Positions 49,373-58,841 of a stretch of DNA of 64,000 nt are shown here, piece by piece. The stretch's first letter is position 1. Each line of letters starts with the position of its first letter. The position numbers were made by a program, and so were the translations under genes. Location of the stretch: the NCBI GenBank assembly GCA_034005525.1, contig JAVEUP010000002.1, positions 55,254 to 119,253 of the forward strand, in the 5' to 3' direction. The DNA is from PWXP01 sp034005525. Lineage in GTDB: Bacteria; Planctomycetota; Planctomycetia; Pirellulales; Thermoguttaceae. The notes below the pieces were generated by a model. It was not told where the DNA came from. It made no database searches and saw nothing but the letters and a program-made list of their open reading frames with translations.

Positions 49373-50868
49373 TGCAACCGATTCCGGCGACGGTGTACCT
49401 GGTTGGCGCGGGACCAGGCGATCCGGGCCTGATTACCCTATGGGGCATCGACTGCCTCCGCCGCGCCGATCTGGTGCTGTACGACTACCTGGCCAACCCG
49501 GCACTGCTCGCCCATGCGCCGGAATCGGCCGAGCGGATATGCCTTGGGCATCATCGCACGGGGCGGACCATGTCGCAGGACGAAGTCAATTCGCGCATGG
49601 TCGAGGCCGCCCGCGCCGGCCGCGTCGTGGTGCGGCTGAAGGGGGGCGATCCGACCATCTTCGCACGCACCGCCGATGAACTGGCCGCCCTGCGCGCCGC
49701 CGGCGTGCCGTATCAGATCATTCCGGGCATCACGGCCGGACTGGTCTCGGGCAGCCCCGGCGATTCCGCCATCGCGCTGGTGACCGGCCACGAGCGGCCG
49801 GGCAAGGGCGGCGCACCGCTCGACTACGGCGCCCTGGCCGGCTTCCCCGGCGAGCTGGTTTTCTACATGGGCGTCACCAGTGCGCCGGCGTGGAGCCGCG
49901 AGATGATCGACCGCGGGCTTCCGCCGGCGACGCCGGTTACGGTCGTGCGGCATTGCACGCACCCGGATCAGGAGGTGCTCCACTACACCCTGGCCGAGGT
50001 CGGGCACGCCGCGCAACGCGGCGACATCCGCCCGCCGGCCGTGATCGTGATTGAGACCGTAGCCGGCCGGCGGCATCTTGACTCCACTTGCTCCGCCCGG
50101 CGCGGCGTGCTCCTGGCCGCGCACGGCGCCCGCGATGATCGCACCGTTTCGGCGGCCCGGGCGCTGGCCAGCATGGTGGCCGAGCGGCTTGCCGGCGTTC
50201 CGGTAGAGTTGGGCTTCCTGGAGTTTCTGGGACCGACTATTTCGGAAGGGCTTGCACGGCTGGCGCAGCGCGGTTGCCGGCGGGCCACGGTCCTGCCGCT
50301 GTTTCTCGCCCGGGGCGCCCACGTCGATCGCGACATCCCGGCAATTGTTCAGCAAGTGGCGGGTTCGACCCCGTCGCTTATCATCGAGGTAACGCATCAC
50401 GTGGGCGCGTGGCCGGAAATGGGCGAGTTGGCCGCCCGGCGAATCCGGCAGGCGATGGCCCGCTGCGGCGCTCTGCCGGCCGATACGGCGCTGCTGCTGG
50501 TGGCGCACGGCAGCCGGCGGGAGGCCGCCATCGAGGAGTCGCGCCGGTTCACCCAGTCGCTTGCAGTTCGGCTTGGAATCGCACACAGCCACGCCGCATT
50601 TGCCGTGATGGGGCAGCCCGGGCTGGACAGCGTGCCGGCGGCCATCGAGGCGTTGCCTTCGCGGAACGTTGCCATCTACCCACACTTCTTATTTCCCGGC
50701 CAGATGGTCGACACGGTGCATCAGATGGCCGACATCTGGCGGCGCACCCACCCCGACCGTCACTGGTGCCTTGCCGATCCGATCGGCCCCGCCCCCGAAC
50801 TGGCCGCGGCCATTGCCGGCGGACTCAGCTCAGGAAATCCTCTTCCCGCCGCGTGCAATACTCGATGA
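49372..50868 (+). CDS. Fused uroporphyrinogen-III methyltransferase and CbiX/SirB chelatase
   Basis: This 498-residue protein joins two siroheme enzymes. Residues 1-245 are a SUMT (CobA/CysG-type): VYLVGAGPGDPGLITLWG, VVRLKGGDPTIFART, PGITAGLVSGSPGDSAIALVTGH. Residues 250-490 are two CbiX repeats, VLLAAHGARDDRTVSAARAL and LLLVAHGSRREAAIEESRRF, each with the chelatase H. Together they give precorrin-2 formation and metal insertion; the precorrin-2 dehydrogenase step is not obvious here. Siroheme is needed by the sulfite reductase encoded 1.1 kb away. The 3' end overlaps the convergent gene by 44 bases. Confidence 0.92.
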   Translation: MQPIPATVYLVGAGPGDPGLITLWGIDCLRRADLVLYDYLANPALLAHAPESAERICLGHHRTGRTMSQDEVNSRMVEAARAGRVVVRLKGGDPTIFARTADELAALRAAGVPYQIIPGITAGLVSGSPGDSAIALVTGHERPGKGGAPLDYGALAGFPGELVFYMGVTSAPAWSREMIDRGLPPATPVTVVRHCTHPDQEVLHYTLAEVGHAAQRGDIRPPAVIVIETVAGRRHLDSTCSARRGVLLAAHGARDDRTVSAARALASMVAERLAGVPVELGFLEFLGPTISEGLARLAQRGCRRATVLPLFLARGAHVDRDIPAIVQQVAGSTPSLIIEVTHHVGAWPEMGELAARRIRQAMARCGALPADTALLLVAHGSRREAAIEESRRFTQSLAVRLGIAHSHAAFAVMGQPGLDSVPAAIEALPSRNVAIYPHFLFPGQMVDTVHQMADIWRRTHPDRHWCLADPIGPAPELAAAIAGGLSSGNPLPAACNTR

Positions 50869-51910
50869 TGCCGGAGATGGCGGTTGCGGGGACGCCGCGC
50901 CAAAAGACCTGCCATTTGCCGGCGACGTGGTGGCCGTCGGCCTGGTGATCGTACCAGGAATTGAAGGGGTTTGCGGTATTAGAGCGCCAGAAGAGCGCCC
51001 GGTGGTTGCGGCTGACTTCGCGCCACAGCTCCAAGGCCACGCCTTCGCCCCGCGCCTCCCGCCCGACCGCGAACTTGGAAAGATAGAGCCCGTCGGGATG
51101 CTCTTCGAGCAGCACCGCCCCGCGATAGTCCTTTTCGAGATACGCGAGCCCGACCCGGTCGAGGCAGTCGGGGCTCTTCAGCTTCTTCCCGAAGCTCGTT
51201 TCGAGCAGAGTCGCCAAGCGGGCACGATCGACGGCCCGCAAGCCCTGGAACCGCACGATCTCGCTCCCCTTGCAGAAGAGCGTTCCCGCCCCTTTCACGG
51301 TGAAAATCTCTTGCAGCAGGTTGATCGGCGAGGTGACGGATAGGTGAATGCTCGGCCGTTCGTCGAGCAGCCTCCCGGCAAGAGCCGGAAAGTCGTATTC
51401 CAGGGGTTCCAGGATATGGACGTGCTGCTTGTGGGTATAGACATAGGGCAGCGGCTCGCCCGCAGCATTCTTCAACCCGCCCGCGGCACGGACGAAGTGG
51501 ATGCGCCTGGCCACGGCGGGAACCAGGCGCAACAGGGCATCGGCCAGCGGAACGTCCCGCCCTACGAGCACCGGCACTTTCTCGGTACCGCGCGACTGCC
51601 GGATGAACGCGACCGGGTCGCCTGCGTCAAACGGCTGAAACACAAAGATCGGCTCGGCCGAAAGCAGGGCTTGCATGCGCTCCGCATCCGCTCCGCACAG
51701 AAGGATGGCCGGAACGAGTTCGAGCCGCAGCAGAAACTGGAGATCGAACGCCAGTACGCCGGCTCCCGCCTCGATGCTGCCGGCGTCGGGGCACAGCAAC
51801 GCGAAGCAGGCCGTATCCAGCGACTGGAACTTCGTGAGGTAGAACTCGTATTCGTCCCGCCGTCCAATGGCATCGAGGAACAGCCGGATGGTCTTGTTGA
51901 GCACGATCAT
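50825..51910 (-). CDS. NAGS-like protein: amino-acid-kinase-like domain plus DUF619-type acetyltransferase
   Basis: This 361-residue protein resembles the vertebrate-type N-acetylglutamate synthase layout. Its N-terminal 210 residues follow an amino-acid-kinase-like order (FQSLDTACFALLCPDAGSIEAG, VLVGRDVPLADALLRLVPAV) but have no clear ATP-binding glycine motifs. The C-terminal 140 residues match the NAT/DUF619 fold (GLYLSKFAVGREARGEGVAL, LFWRSNTANPFNSWYDHQAD). The first step of arginine synthesis is the likely role, consistent with carB 4 kb away. A degenerate, perhaps regulatory, kinase domain is inferred. Confidence 0.7.
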   Translation of the reverse strand: MIVLNKTIRLFLDAIGRRDEYEFYLTKFQSLDTACFALLCPDAGSIEAGAGVLAFDLQFLLRLELVPAILLCGADAERMQALLSAEPIFVFQPFDAGDPVAFIRQSRGTEKVPVLVGRDVPLADALLRLVPAVARRIHFVRAAGGLKNAAGEPLPYVYTHKQHVHILEPLEYDFPALAGRLLDERPSIHLSVTSPINLLQEIFTVKGAGTLFCKGSEIVRFQGLRAVDRARLATLLETSFGKKLKSPDCLDRVGLAYLEKDYRGAVLLEEHPDGLYLSKFAVGREARGEGVALELWREVSRNHRALFWRSNTANPFNSWYDHQADGHHVAGKWQVFWRGVPATAISGIIEYCTRREEDFLS

Positions 51911-51990
51911 TGTCTTCGCTTACCCACGGATGGATGCGGAGTGTTTCAGGAATCGGTACACCATCCCCGAAAATCTGCCGCGGGCCTGGC

Positions 51991-54900
51991 TCAGCCGGTG
52001 GCACAGGCAGCTTCGGCGCCGCAATTCTCCCATGTAATATCGGCCTTTCGCAGCGAGATGGCGCCGGTGGGGCAGATGTTGATGCAGTTGCCGCAACGGA
52101 TGCACTGGTCGCTGTCGATCCAGATGAACGTCGTCCGCTCGGGGGCCGACTTCGGCTCTTCGACCCAGCGCAGCGGGCTGCCGTCGGCGTCCAGTTCCAG
52201 CTCGCTCAACCGCAAGATACACTCGCGCGGCGAAACGCGAATGCACCAGTCGCAGTGGATGCACTTGTCCTGGTCGATCTCGAACTTGTGGTTGCACAAG
52301 TAGCAGCGCCAAGCGTGCGTGTCGGCTTGCTCCGTGGTGAGACCCAACTCGACTTCGTCGCAGAGGCCGCGGCCGGCAAGCGGCAGGACGGGCATGTGCG
52401 GCGGGTCCAGCAGGTCGTGGTCGCGCAGCCGGCCGGTGAGCGGGGCCTCGTCGATGTGCAGGTACGATCGGCGGCGGCGCCCGCCCATGAGAAACTCGTC
52501 GATCAAGTGCGAGGCCGCCTTGCCGTCGGCCACGGCGCTGATGACGTCGGCATTGCCCGACCAGTAGTCGCCGGCCACAAACAGGCCGGTCAGCGTGGTG
52601 TGGTGGTTTCCGGCAATGGCCGCGCCTTCGGGCAGCAGCTTCTTATCCTGCGTCTGCCCGATCGCGAAGATGAGCGTGTCGCACGGGATGGTGAACTCGC
52701 TGCCGGGCACCGGGATGAACCGCGGCTTGGCGCCGTCCGGCTCGCCCAGGATGTTCCGTTGGAAGGTCACCGAGCGGAGGCGCCCGTTTTCCGTTTGGAC
52801 GCTGACGGGCGAGGCGAGCGTCTCGATGCGGATGTTCTCGCGGCGCATCTCTTCGAGTTCGTCCTGGTTGGCGGCCATTTGCGCCTCGCCGCGCCGGTAG
52901 ACGATCGAAACGTGAACGTCCGGGCCGAGCAGCCGGCGGGCGCTGCGCGAGCAGTCGACCGCGGTGAAGCCGCCGCCGATGACGACCACGTCGCCGTCGA
53001 TCTTTGCGGGATTGCCTTCGTTGTACTGCTTCATGAAGCGGAGTCCCTCGATTCCGGCGCCGGACGGCAGGCCCGCAAGTTCCAGTGCGCGAGGTACGTT
53101 CGCCCCGGCGGCCAGCAGGACGGCGTCGAACTGCCCGACGGCCTTGGCAATCCGTTCCCGATCGAACGATTCGCCCAGTTTGACCTCGATTCCGCTCTGG
53201 ACAATGGCCGCGATGTCCTCTTCGATGATCTCGCGCGGCAGGCGGAACTGGGGCACGCCAATGCGGATCTGCCCGCCCAGGTACGCCTCGCGCTCGAACA
53301 AGGTGACCGCGTGGCCGTAGCGCTTCAACTCCCGCGCCGCGGCCAGGCCGGCCGGCCCGCCGCCGACGACGCCTACCCGCTTGCCGGTTGCTTCGTACCA
53401 CGCCGGCAGCGGCCGGCTTCTGCCCGGCTTGCCGTCGGCGGCTGCCCGCTTCAGGTGACAGATGCGCACGGGCCCCTGAATGTTGGTCCATTCGTGCCGG
53501 CAGCGGGCCTCGCACGGCCGCGTGCATATGCGCCCCAGCACGCCGGGCAGCACGTTGTCTTCCTGGTTGATTCGGTGCGCGGCCTCCGGATTGCCGCGGG
53601 CGATGTGCCGGATGTACTCCGGGATGTTCGTCTTCGCCGGGCATGCCTCCTGGCAGGGGACGTCGCGGGCGACGGCCTTGCGGTCGCGCGGGCCGGTGCC
53701 GCGGCCGGTAAACGTGGTGTACTCGGCCGGGTTCCGCGCCGTCTCGTAGCGAATGCCCAGCGCGGCCACGGCCGCCCGGTAGGGCTCAAGCCCTTCGCGG
53801 GCGACGTGGTCGGCCAGCGTCTCCGCGCCGGCTCGCTGGGCCATGAACGCATCGAGCACGGTGCGGATGACGGTCAGGCAATCGTCGAACTTGTACTCGC
53901 CCAACACGTCGCCGAACCGGCTCTCGGTGCCGCCGACGGTAATCTGGTACGCCTCGGTCGAGCCGGTCAGCCCGCGGATGCGCATGCCGCGCAGGCCAAT
54001 GTCGGCAATGCGATAGGGCGAACACGAGTTCGGACAGCCCGTGATATTGATGATCGCCTTGTCGCGAATCGGCTCGTAGCGGGGGTCGTGTACCGTCTTG
54101 TGCAGCGCGTCGAACATGCGGTGCGTTTCGGTCACTGCCAGCGGGCAGTACGTGGTGCCCACGCAGGTCACCACGTCGCTTAAGCCGAAGAAGTCGTCCA
54201 CGTCGAGCCCGAGCGCGCCGATCTCCGCCCGGAGCGACTCGACCCGGTCTGGTTCAACCCCGTGCAGCTCGAGGTTCTGCCGATTGGTGCTATACACGTG
54301 CTTGTCGGCGTACATCTCGGCCAGGTCGGCGATCCGCGCGAGATGGTCGGAACTCATTTCGCCCTTGGGTATCTTGATGCGCACAATGGCGAGCCCGTCG
54401 GTGCCCGCGGGGTTGGGCTCGCGCAGCGGCCGGTCGGGGACGGGCGGGCCGGAATCTTCGATCGTTCCATCGGAAGGGGGCAGTCCCGCTGGTTCCACAA
54501 TGCCGGTTCGGTCGATCCCCTCGGCGTCGAGAATACGGCCGATTTCCTGCCGGCAGAAGTCGATACCGCGGCGGTGGACGACGAACTTCAGCCGGGCGTA
54601 CATGCGGATGTAGCGGTCGCCGTGGTCGCGGAAGAACAGCCCAACGGCACGGGAGAGGGCAACGATCTTCTCCGGCGGGACGAACGCGTAAAGCACCTGG
54701 CCGATGAACGGCTGCCAGCCCATGCCGCCGCCAATGAGTACTCGGAACCCCGGCTGGTCCGAACCGTCGGGCAGGCGCCTGGTGACAGCCACCGCGCCCA
54801 CGCAGTTGATGTGCGGTTGCCCGCAGTTGCCGGAACAACCGGAAAAGGTGATCTTATATTTCCGCGGCAGGTTGTCCAGGTCGCGGCAGGCCGAGAGCGC

Positions 54901-55365
54901 CCGGGCGGTTGCTTGTGCGTAGGGCAGCACGTCGAAGCGCCGGTGCGTGCATACGGACGCCCAGGGACAGGCGGCCACGTTGCGCGTGACGTCGCCGCAG
55001 CCGTGGAACGTGGTGAGCCCCGCCTGCCGGATTTCCCGCAGGAAACTTGCCAGGGTGGGAAGCTGGAGGCAGTGCAACTGCGCGCTCTGCCGCGTGGTGA
55101 ACGAGATGCGGCCCGGCGAGTATTTCTTCGACAATCGGGCCAATTCCCTTGCCTGCACCGACGTGATGCGACCGCCGGGAATGACCACACGCGCCATGTG
55201 GTTGCCCGGCTGTCGCGAGCTGTAGATTCCGTACCACTTGGCCACGGAGGCTTCCTCGCGCGTCATGGCGCCCTTGCGGGCGATTTCGTCGAAATCGAGC
55301 ACGAGGCCCATTTCTTTGACCGCTTCCTCCTCATGCCGCCGGATTCTGCACAGAGTTCTTTGCAT
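51991..55365 (-). CDS. Sulfite/nitrite reductase fused to GltD-like flavoprotein and ferredoxin domains
   Basis: This protein of 1124 residues has three parts. Residues 1-545 are a full siroheme sulfite/nitrite reductase with two NIR_SIR halves: FTTRQSAQLHCLQLPTLASF in the first, NITGCPNSCSPYRIADIGL in the second. Residues of about 560-1000 are a GltD-like NAD(P)H-FAD reductase (CQEACPAKTNIPEYI; VGVVGGGPAGLAAARELKRY; VVVIGGGFTAVDCSRSA). The last 80 residues hold two 4Fe-4S ferredoxin motifs (CIHCDWC; CIRCGNCINICPTG). It may carry electrons from NAD(P)H to siroheme in one chain. Cysteines C133, C139, C177, C181 in half one mirror C401, C407, C444, C448 in half two. A later start at 55311 is possible. 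Confidence 0.9.
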   Translation of the reverse strand: MQRTLCRIRRHEEEAVKEMGLVLDFDEIARKGAMTREEASVAKWYGIYSSRQPGNHMARVVIPGGRITSVQARELARLSKKYSPGRISFTTRQSAQLHCLQLPTLASFLREIRQAGLTTFHGCGDVTRNVAACPWASVCTHRRFDVLPYAQATARALSACRDLDNLPRKYKITFSGCSGNCGQPHINCVGAVAVTRRLPDGSDQPGFRVLIGGGMGWQPFIGQVLYAFVPPEKIVALSRAVGLFFRDHGDRYIRMYARLKFVVHRRGIDFCRQEIGRILDAEGIDRTGIVEPAGLPPSDGTIEDSGPPVPDRPLREPNPAGTDGLAIVRIKIPKGEMSSDHLARIADLAEMYADKHVYSTNRQNLELHGVEPDRVESLRAEIGALGLDVDDFFGLSDVVTCVGTTYCPLAVTETHRMFDALHKTVHDPRYEPIRDKAIINITGCPNSCSPYRIADIGLRGMRIRGLTGSTEAYQITVGGTESRFGDVLGEYKFDDCLTVIRTVLDAFMAQRAGAETLADHVAREGLEPYRAAVAALGIRYETARNPAEYTTFTGRGTGPRDRKAVARDVPCQEACPAKTNIPEYIRHIARGNPEAAHRINQEDNVLPGVLGRICTRPCEARCRHEWTNIQGPVRICHLKRAAADGKPGRSRPLPAWYEATGKRVGVVGGGPAGLAAARELKRYGHAVTLFEREAYLGGQIRIGVPQFRLPREIIEEDIAAIVQSGIEVKLGESFDRERIAKAVGQFDAVLLAAGANVPRALELAGLPSGAGIEGLRFMKQYNEGNPAKIDGDVVVIGGGFTAVDCSRSARRLLGPDVHVSIVYRRGEAQMAANQDELEEMRRENIRIETLASPVSVQTENGRLRSVTFQRNILGEPDGAKPRFIPVPGSEFTIPCDTLIFAIGQTQDKKLLPEGAAIAGNHHTTLTGLFVAGDYWSGNADVISAVADGKAASHLIDEFLMGGRRRRSYLHIDEAPLTGRLRDHDLLDPPHMPVLPLAGRGLCDEVELGLTTEQADTHAWRCYLCNHKFEIDQDKCIHCDWCIRVSPRECILRLSELELDADGSPLRWVEEPKSAPERTTFIWIDSDQCIRCGNCINICPTGAISLRKADITWENCGAEAACATG

Positions 55366-55537
55366 CAAATGTTACCCATTATTGTGACCATGCCCACGAT
55401 CGGAGGCCCCCAATTATAGACGGCCGCCCGTTCTGTTCAATCAGGCCCGCCATATCCGCTCCGCAATAGAATCTCGCCACCCGACCACCCTTCGCGCCGG
55501 AGGCTCTGGCGGTATCATACGGGAAAAGGCTATACGT

Positions 55538-56878
55538 ATGAGCATCGACCTGGACGCGCCGCTTTCCCGTTCCATCGAGCGGCTTGCCGCCCGCTGCGAC
55601 CATGCCGCGCATCGACTCGATCTGCTGAGGCAGGCGCAGCAGATGCTTGCCGGCCGGCCAGGCGCCGATCGGACGGCCCGCCTCGATCTGGCGGCCAAAC
55701 TCGAACGCTGGCGGTATCGGCAGTTGCAGCAGAACGGCCCGTCCGCGGCCGATACCGCGGAAGAACTGGTCAACATCCTCGACCTGACCGCCCGCGAGCT
55801 GGCCGGACGCCCCCGCCGCACCGCCCGTCATGCCCAGGCGGCTGTTGCCGGGAGTGCCTGTTGTGCTGCCGCCGACCGGGCCGCAGAGTGCCTTGACCCG
55901 GAGATCGGGCTCGGCGAATTGACAGATCGCGCCGCCGAACTCACCGCGCGGCATTTTACTGATCCGACAACCGGCCGCCGCCGCGTGCTGCTGTATGCCC
56001 CGCTTTACCTGTCCAGCCACTGCGTGAACTACTGCGAGTACTGCGGCTTCCGCTACCCGAACGGCATCGAGCGGCGGCACCTGTCACCTGCCGAGGCGGT
56101 GGAGCAGGCGGAATTGCTCCGCTCGCGCGGGTTGAAGAGCATTCTTCTGGTCGCCGGCGACTTCCCTGCCCTGACGACCGGCGAATACTATGTGCAGGTG
56201 ATCGACTCGGTGGTACGTTGCGGCCTGGAACCCGCCGTTGAGATTGCCCCGCAGCCGACCGGCGTCTACGAGTCGCTCGCGGCGGCCGGGGCGTGCGGGG
56301 TGACGCTTTACCAGGAAACCTACGATCGGCGGCTGTACGCCCTGTATCATCCGCGCGGCAGCAAGGCCGAGTACGATTGGCGTCTTGAGGGGCCGGAGCG
56401 GGCGGCGGAGGGAGGAATCAGCCGCCTGGGACTCGGCATTCTGCTTGGCCTGGCCGATCCGCGCGACGACCTCTTGGCCTTGATACGACACGCCGAGTAT
56501 TTGCGGGAGCGGTTCCCCGAGTGTGATCTTGCGGTCAGTCTGCCTCGCATTCACACGGCGCCGCCGTCGTTCGAGGTGCCGTACAGGGTCGACGACGAGA
56601 TGCTGATTCGCCTGTACTGCGCGCTGCGCATCGCACTGCCCGAGGCCGAGTTGGTCCTCTCCACGCGCGAGTCGGCGGCACTGCGCAACCGTCTGACCCG
56701 CATTTGCATCACGCAGCTTAGTGCGGGCAGCAGCACGGTGCCGGGCGGCTACAACGCGCTCGGCACGTACCGGGGCGGCGAGCAGTTTCCCGTCAGCGAC
56801 CACCGCGACCCAGCCGTGGTCGCCGCGTGGCTTGAAGCCGCGGGACTTCAGGTGCAGCGGCGCCGGCAGTTGGGCTGA
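55538..56878 (+). CDS. ThiH/HydG-type radical SAM lyase-like protein
   Basis: This 446-residue protein has the ThiH-type cluster region LYLSSHCVNYCEYCGFRYPN (Cx3Cx2C), preceded by RVLLYAPL and followed by SPAEAVEQAELLRSRGLKSI. It continues with VEIAPQPTGVYESLAAAGACGVTLYQETYD. ThiH cleaves tyrosine to dehydroglycine for thiazole synthesis, and HydG acts similarly in hydrogenase maturation. The HydG C-terminal cluster motif is not seen, so a ThiH-like role is favoured. No other thi gene lies here, and the N-terminal 130 residues are longer than usual. It is divergent from the sulfite reductase fusion. Confidence 0.8.
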   Translation: MSIDLDAPLSRSIERLAARCDHAAHRLDLLRQAQQMLAGRPGADRTARLDLAAKLERWRYRQLQQNGPSAADTAEELVNILDLTARELAGRPRRTARHAQAAVAGSACCAAADRAAECLDPEIGLGELTDRAAELTARHFTDPTTGRRRVLLYAPLYLSSHCVNYCEYCGFRYPNGIERRHLSPAEAVEQAELLRSRGLKSILLVAGDFPALTTGEYYVQVIDSVVRCGLEPAVEIAPQPTGVYESLAAAGACGVTLYQETYDRRLYALYHPRGSKAEYDWRLEGPERAAEGGISRLGLGILLGLADPRDDLLALIRHAEYLRERFPECDLAVSLPRIHTAPPSFEVPYRVDDEMLIRLYCALRIALPEAELVLSTRESAALRNRLTRICITQLSAGSSTVPGGYNALGTYRGGEQFPVSDHRDPAVVAAWLEAAGLQVQRRRQLG

Positions 56879-56916
56879 GCAGCGCGGGGCGTGTCCCTCT
56901 GCAAACGGCTGATTGT

Positions 56917-58746
56917 TCACGCAATCACCGCGCAAGCCAGGTCGATCTTGCCGAACGGCGCGCTGACTTGGATGCCGGCTACGCGGCTGGCAATGCAGGC
57001 AACCGACTCGCGGGCGATGTCGACGCCCTCTTTAAGCTGGTCCTCGCGGCTTTCCCGCGAAGCCATCCGCTCAAGGATGTGCGCGGGGATTTCGACGCCC
57101 GGCACCTCGTTGTGCATGAACAGCGCGTTGCGGTAACTGGCAAGCGGCCATATTCCGGCCAGAATCGGAATGCCGTGGCGCTCGACCTCGTCGAGCATGG
57201 CCAGCAGGGCGCCGGGATCGAACACCGGCTGGGTAATGGCGAACTCGGCGCCGGCCTCGACCTTTTCAGCGAAACGCTTCAACTCGTTTGCACGGTCCAG
57301 CGACGTCGGGTCCAGGCCCACGCCAATAACGGCGGCCGTGGGCGGATCGATCGCCTGCCCGCCGAGATCGACGCCCCGGTTCAGCCGCGCCTGCACGGCC
57401 ACCATGCCGATGGAGTCGGTATCGAACACGCCGGAGGCGAAGGGATAGTTGCCCACCTTGGGTGGATCGCCGGTCACGAACAGCAGGTTCCGCACGCCGC
57501 AGGCGGCGCAGCCGAGCAGGTCGGCCTGCATGCCGATCAGGTTTCGGTCGCGGCAGCAGAAGTGCAGGATCGGCTCGATGCCCGCCTCGGCCAGAACCTG
57601 CGCGGCGGCCACCAGCGGCGAGATGCGCGAACTTGCCCGGGGCCCGTCGGGTATGTTGACCGCGTCGATGCCCTGCTCGCGCAGTTGCCGGCTCTTCGCG
57701 ACCAGTCCGGCAAGGTCGTACCCGCGCGGCGGCACGAGTTCGACCGTGGCCACGGGGCGCCGCTCGGCCAGTTTCCGGGCGAACTCCGACCGCTGGGCGA
57801 AAGGAACCGGCTCCTTCTGCTCGACCTGCGCCGCCTGGATGACGGCGGCTCGGCTTCGCGTCCGGCTGAGCGGTTTGACCGTTTGGGCGATTTCGCGGAT
57901 GTGTTCCGGCGTGGTGCCGCAGCAGCCGCCGACGGCCGCCGCGCCGAGGCTGACGTACCGCTTGGCATACTCGGCAAGATACTCCGGCGAGCAGAAGTAG
58001 ATCATCCGCCCGCCCACCTCGCGCGGATGGCCCGCGTTCGGTTTCACCCAGAGCGGCAGGCGGGTCAACCGGACGGCGCGTTCGACGGCATCGAGCAGCC
58101 CCTCCGGGCCGGCCCCGCAATTCATCCCCCAGGCCACCGGGGCGGGCGAGCCTTCAGGCAGCGGCGCGAGCATCCGGTCAATCGTCTCGCCCGACTGCGT
58201 TTCGCAATTGCCCACGACGGCGAACGACAGCACGAAGGGCATGCCGGCGAATCCGGTCATGGCGGCGGCGGCATGTTCGACGGCCTCGCGGTTCGGCAGG
58301 GTCTCGAACATGATGAAGTCGGCCCCGGCCGAGCGCAGCGCCTCGACCTGCTCGGCCAGCAGTCCGTGCAGCTCCTCCGGCGCCGCGCGCCCGCCGGGCG
58401 GCAGCGGCCCGATGGACCCGCCCACGAACACCCGCCGGTCGGCCGATCCGGCCACCTCCCTGGCCAGGGCCACGGCGGCCTTGTGAATATCGGCAAGCCG
58501 GTCGCCCAGCCCGTACTGGGCCAGGGCCGGCCGGTTGGCGCCGAACGTGTTCGTCAGCAGCACGTCGGCCCCGGCGTCGCAATAGTCCTGATGGATGCTG
58601 TGAATGAGTCTCGGGTCGGACAGGCATAGTTCATCGAAGCAGCGGTTCGTGAACACGTGCCGCCTGTACAGTTCCGTACCCATCGCGCCGTCGAGCACGA
58701 GGAACCCTTCGCGGGTGGCGTCAGTGAAGTTACGGTGTTCTATCAC
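56917..58746 (-). CDS. Bifunctional homocysteine S-methyltransferase / methylenetetrahydrofolate reductase
   Basis: This 609-residue protein has two enzyme domains. Residues 1-290 are a homocysteine methyltransferase: VLDGAMGTELYRR, AGADVLLTNTFGANRPAL, the zinc ligands in WGMNCGAGPEG and VGGCCGTTPEHIREIA. Residues 310-609 are a MetF-type reductase: VATVELVPPRGYD, RNLLFVTGDPPKVGNYP and EFAITQPVFDPGALL. B. subtilis YitJ has this fusion. It would turn methylene-THF and homocysteine into methionine, continuing from the sulfide made by the neighbouring reductase. Start GTG 58746 is the only start before the first motif. Confidence 0.92.
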   Translation of the reverse strand: MIEHRNFTDATREGFLVLDGAMGTELYRRHVFTNRCFDELCLSDPRLIHSIHQDYCDAGADVLLTNTFGANRPALAQYGLGDRLADIHKAAVALAREVAGSADRRVFVGGSIGPLPPGGRAAPEELHGLLAEQVEALRSAGADFIMFETLPNREAVEHAAAAMTGFAGMPFVLSFAVVGNCETQSGETIDRMLAPLPEGSPAPVAWGMNCGAGPEGLLDAVERAVRLTRLPLWVKPNAGHPREVGGRMIYFCSPEYLAEYAKRYVSLGAAAVGGCCGTTPEHIREIAQTVKPLSRTRSRAAVIQAAQVEQKEPVPFAQRSEFARKLAERRPVATVELVPPRGYDLAGLVAKSRQLREQGIDAVNIPDGPRASSRISPLVAAAQVLAEAGIEPILHFCCRDRNLIGMQADLLGCAACGVRNLLFVTGDPPKVGNYPFASGVFDTDSIGMVAVQARLNRGVDLGGQAIDPPTAAVIGVGLDPTSLDRANELKRFAEKVEAGAEFAITQPVFDPGALLAMLDEVERHGIPILAGIWPLASYRNALFMHNEVPGVEIPAHILERMASRESREDQLKEGVDIARESVACIASRVAGIQVSAPFGKIDLACAVIA

Positions 58747-58841
58747 GCGGGCTTATCCGGCATAAGTGCATTCTGACGGAAAAGCATCCTAACAGATTGC
58801 GCGTCGGCGTCAATTCCCCAAAGGCAATCCCCCGAACCCGC

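Noticed and set aside
51910..54183. 757-codon open frame opposite the sulfite reductase fusion
   Set aside because: Antisense shadow; the minus-strand frame carries complete siroheme, flavin and ferredoxin motifs.
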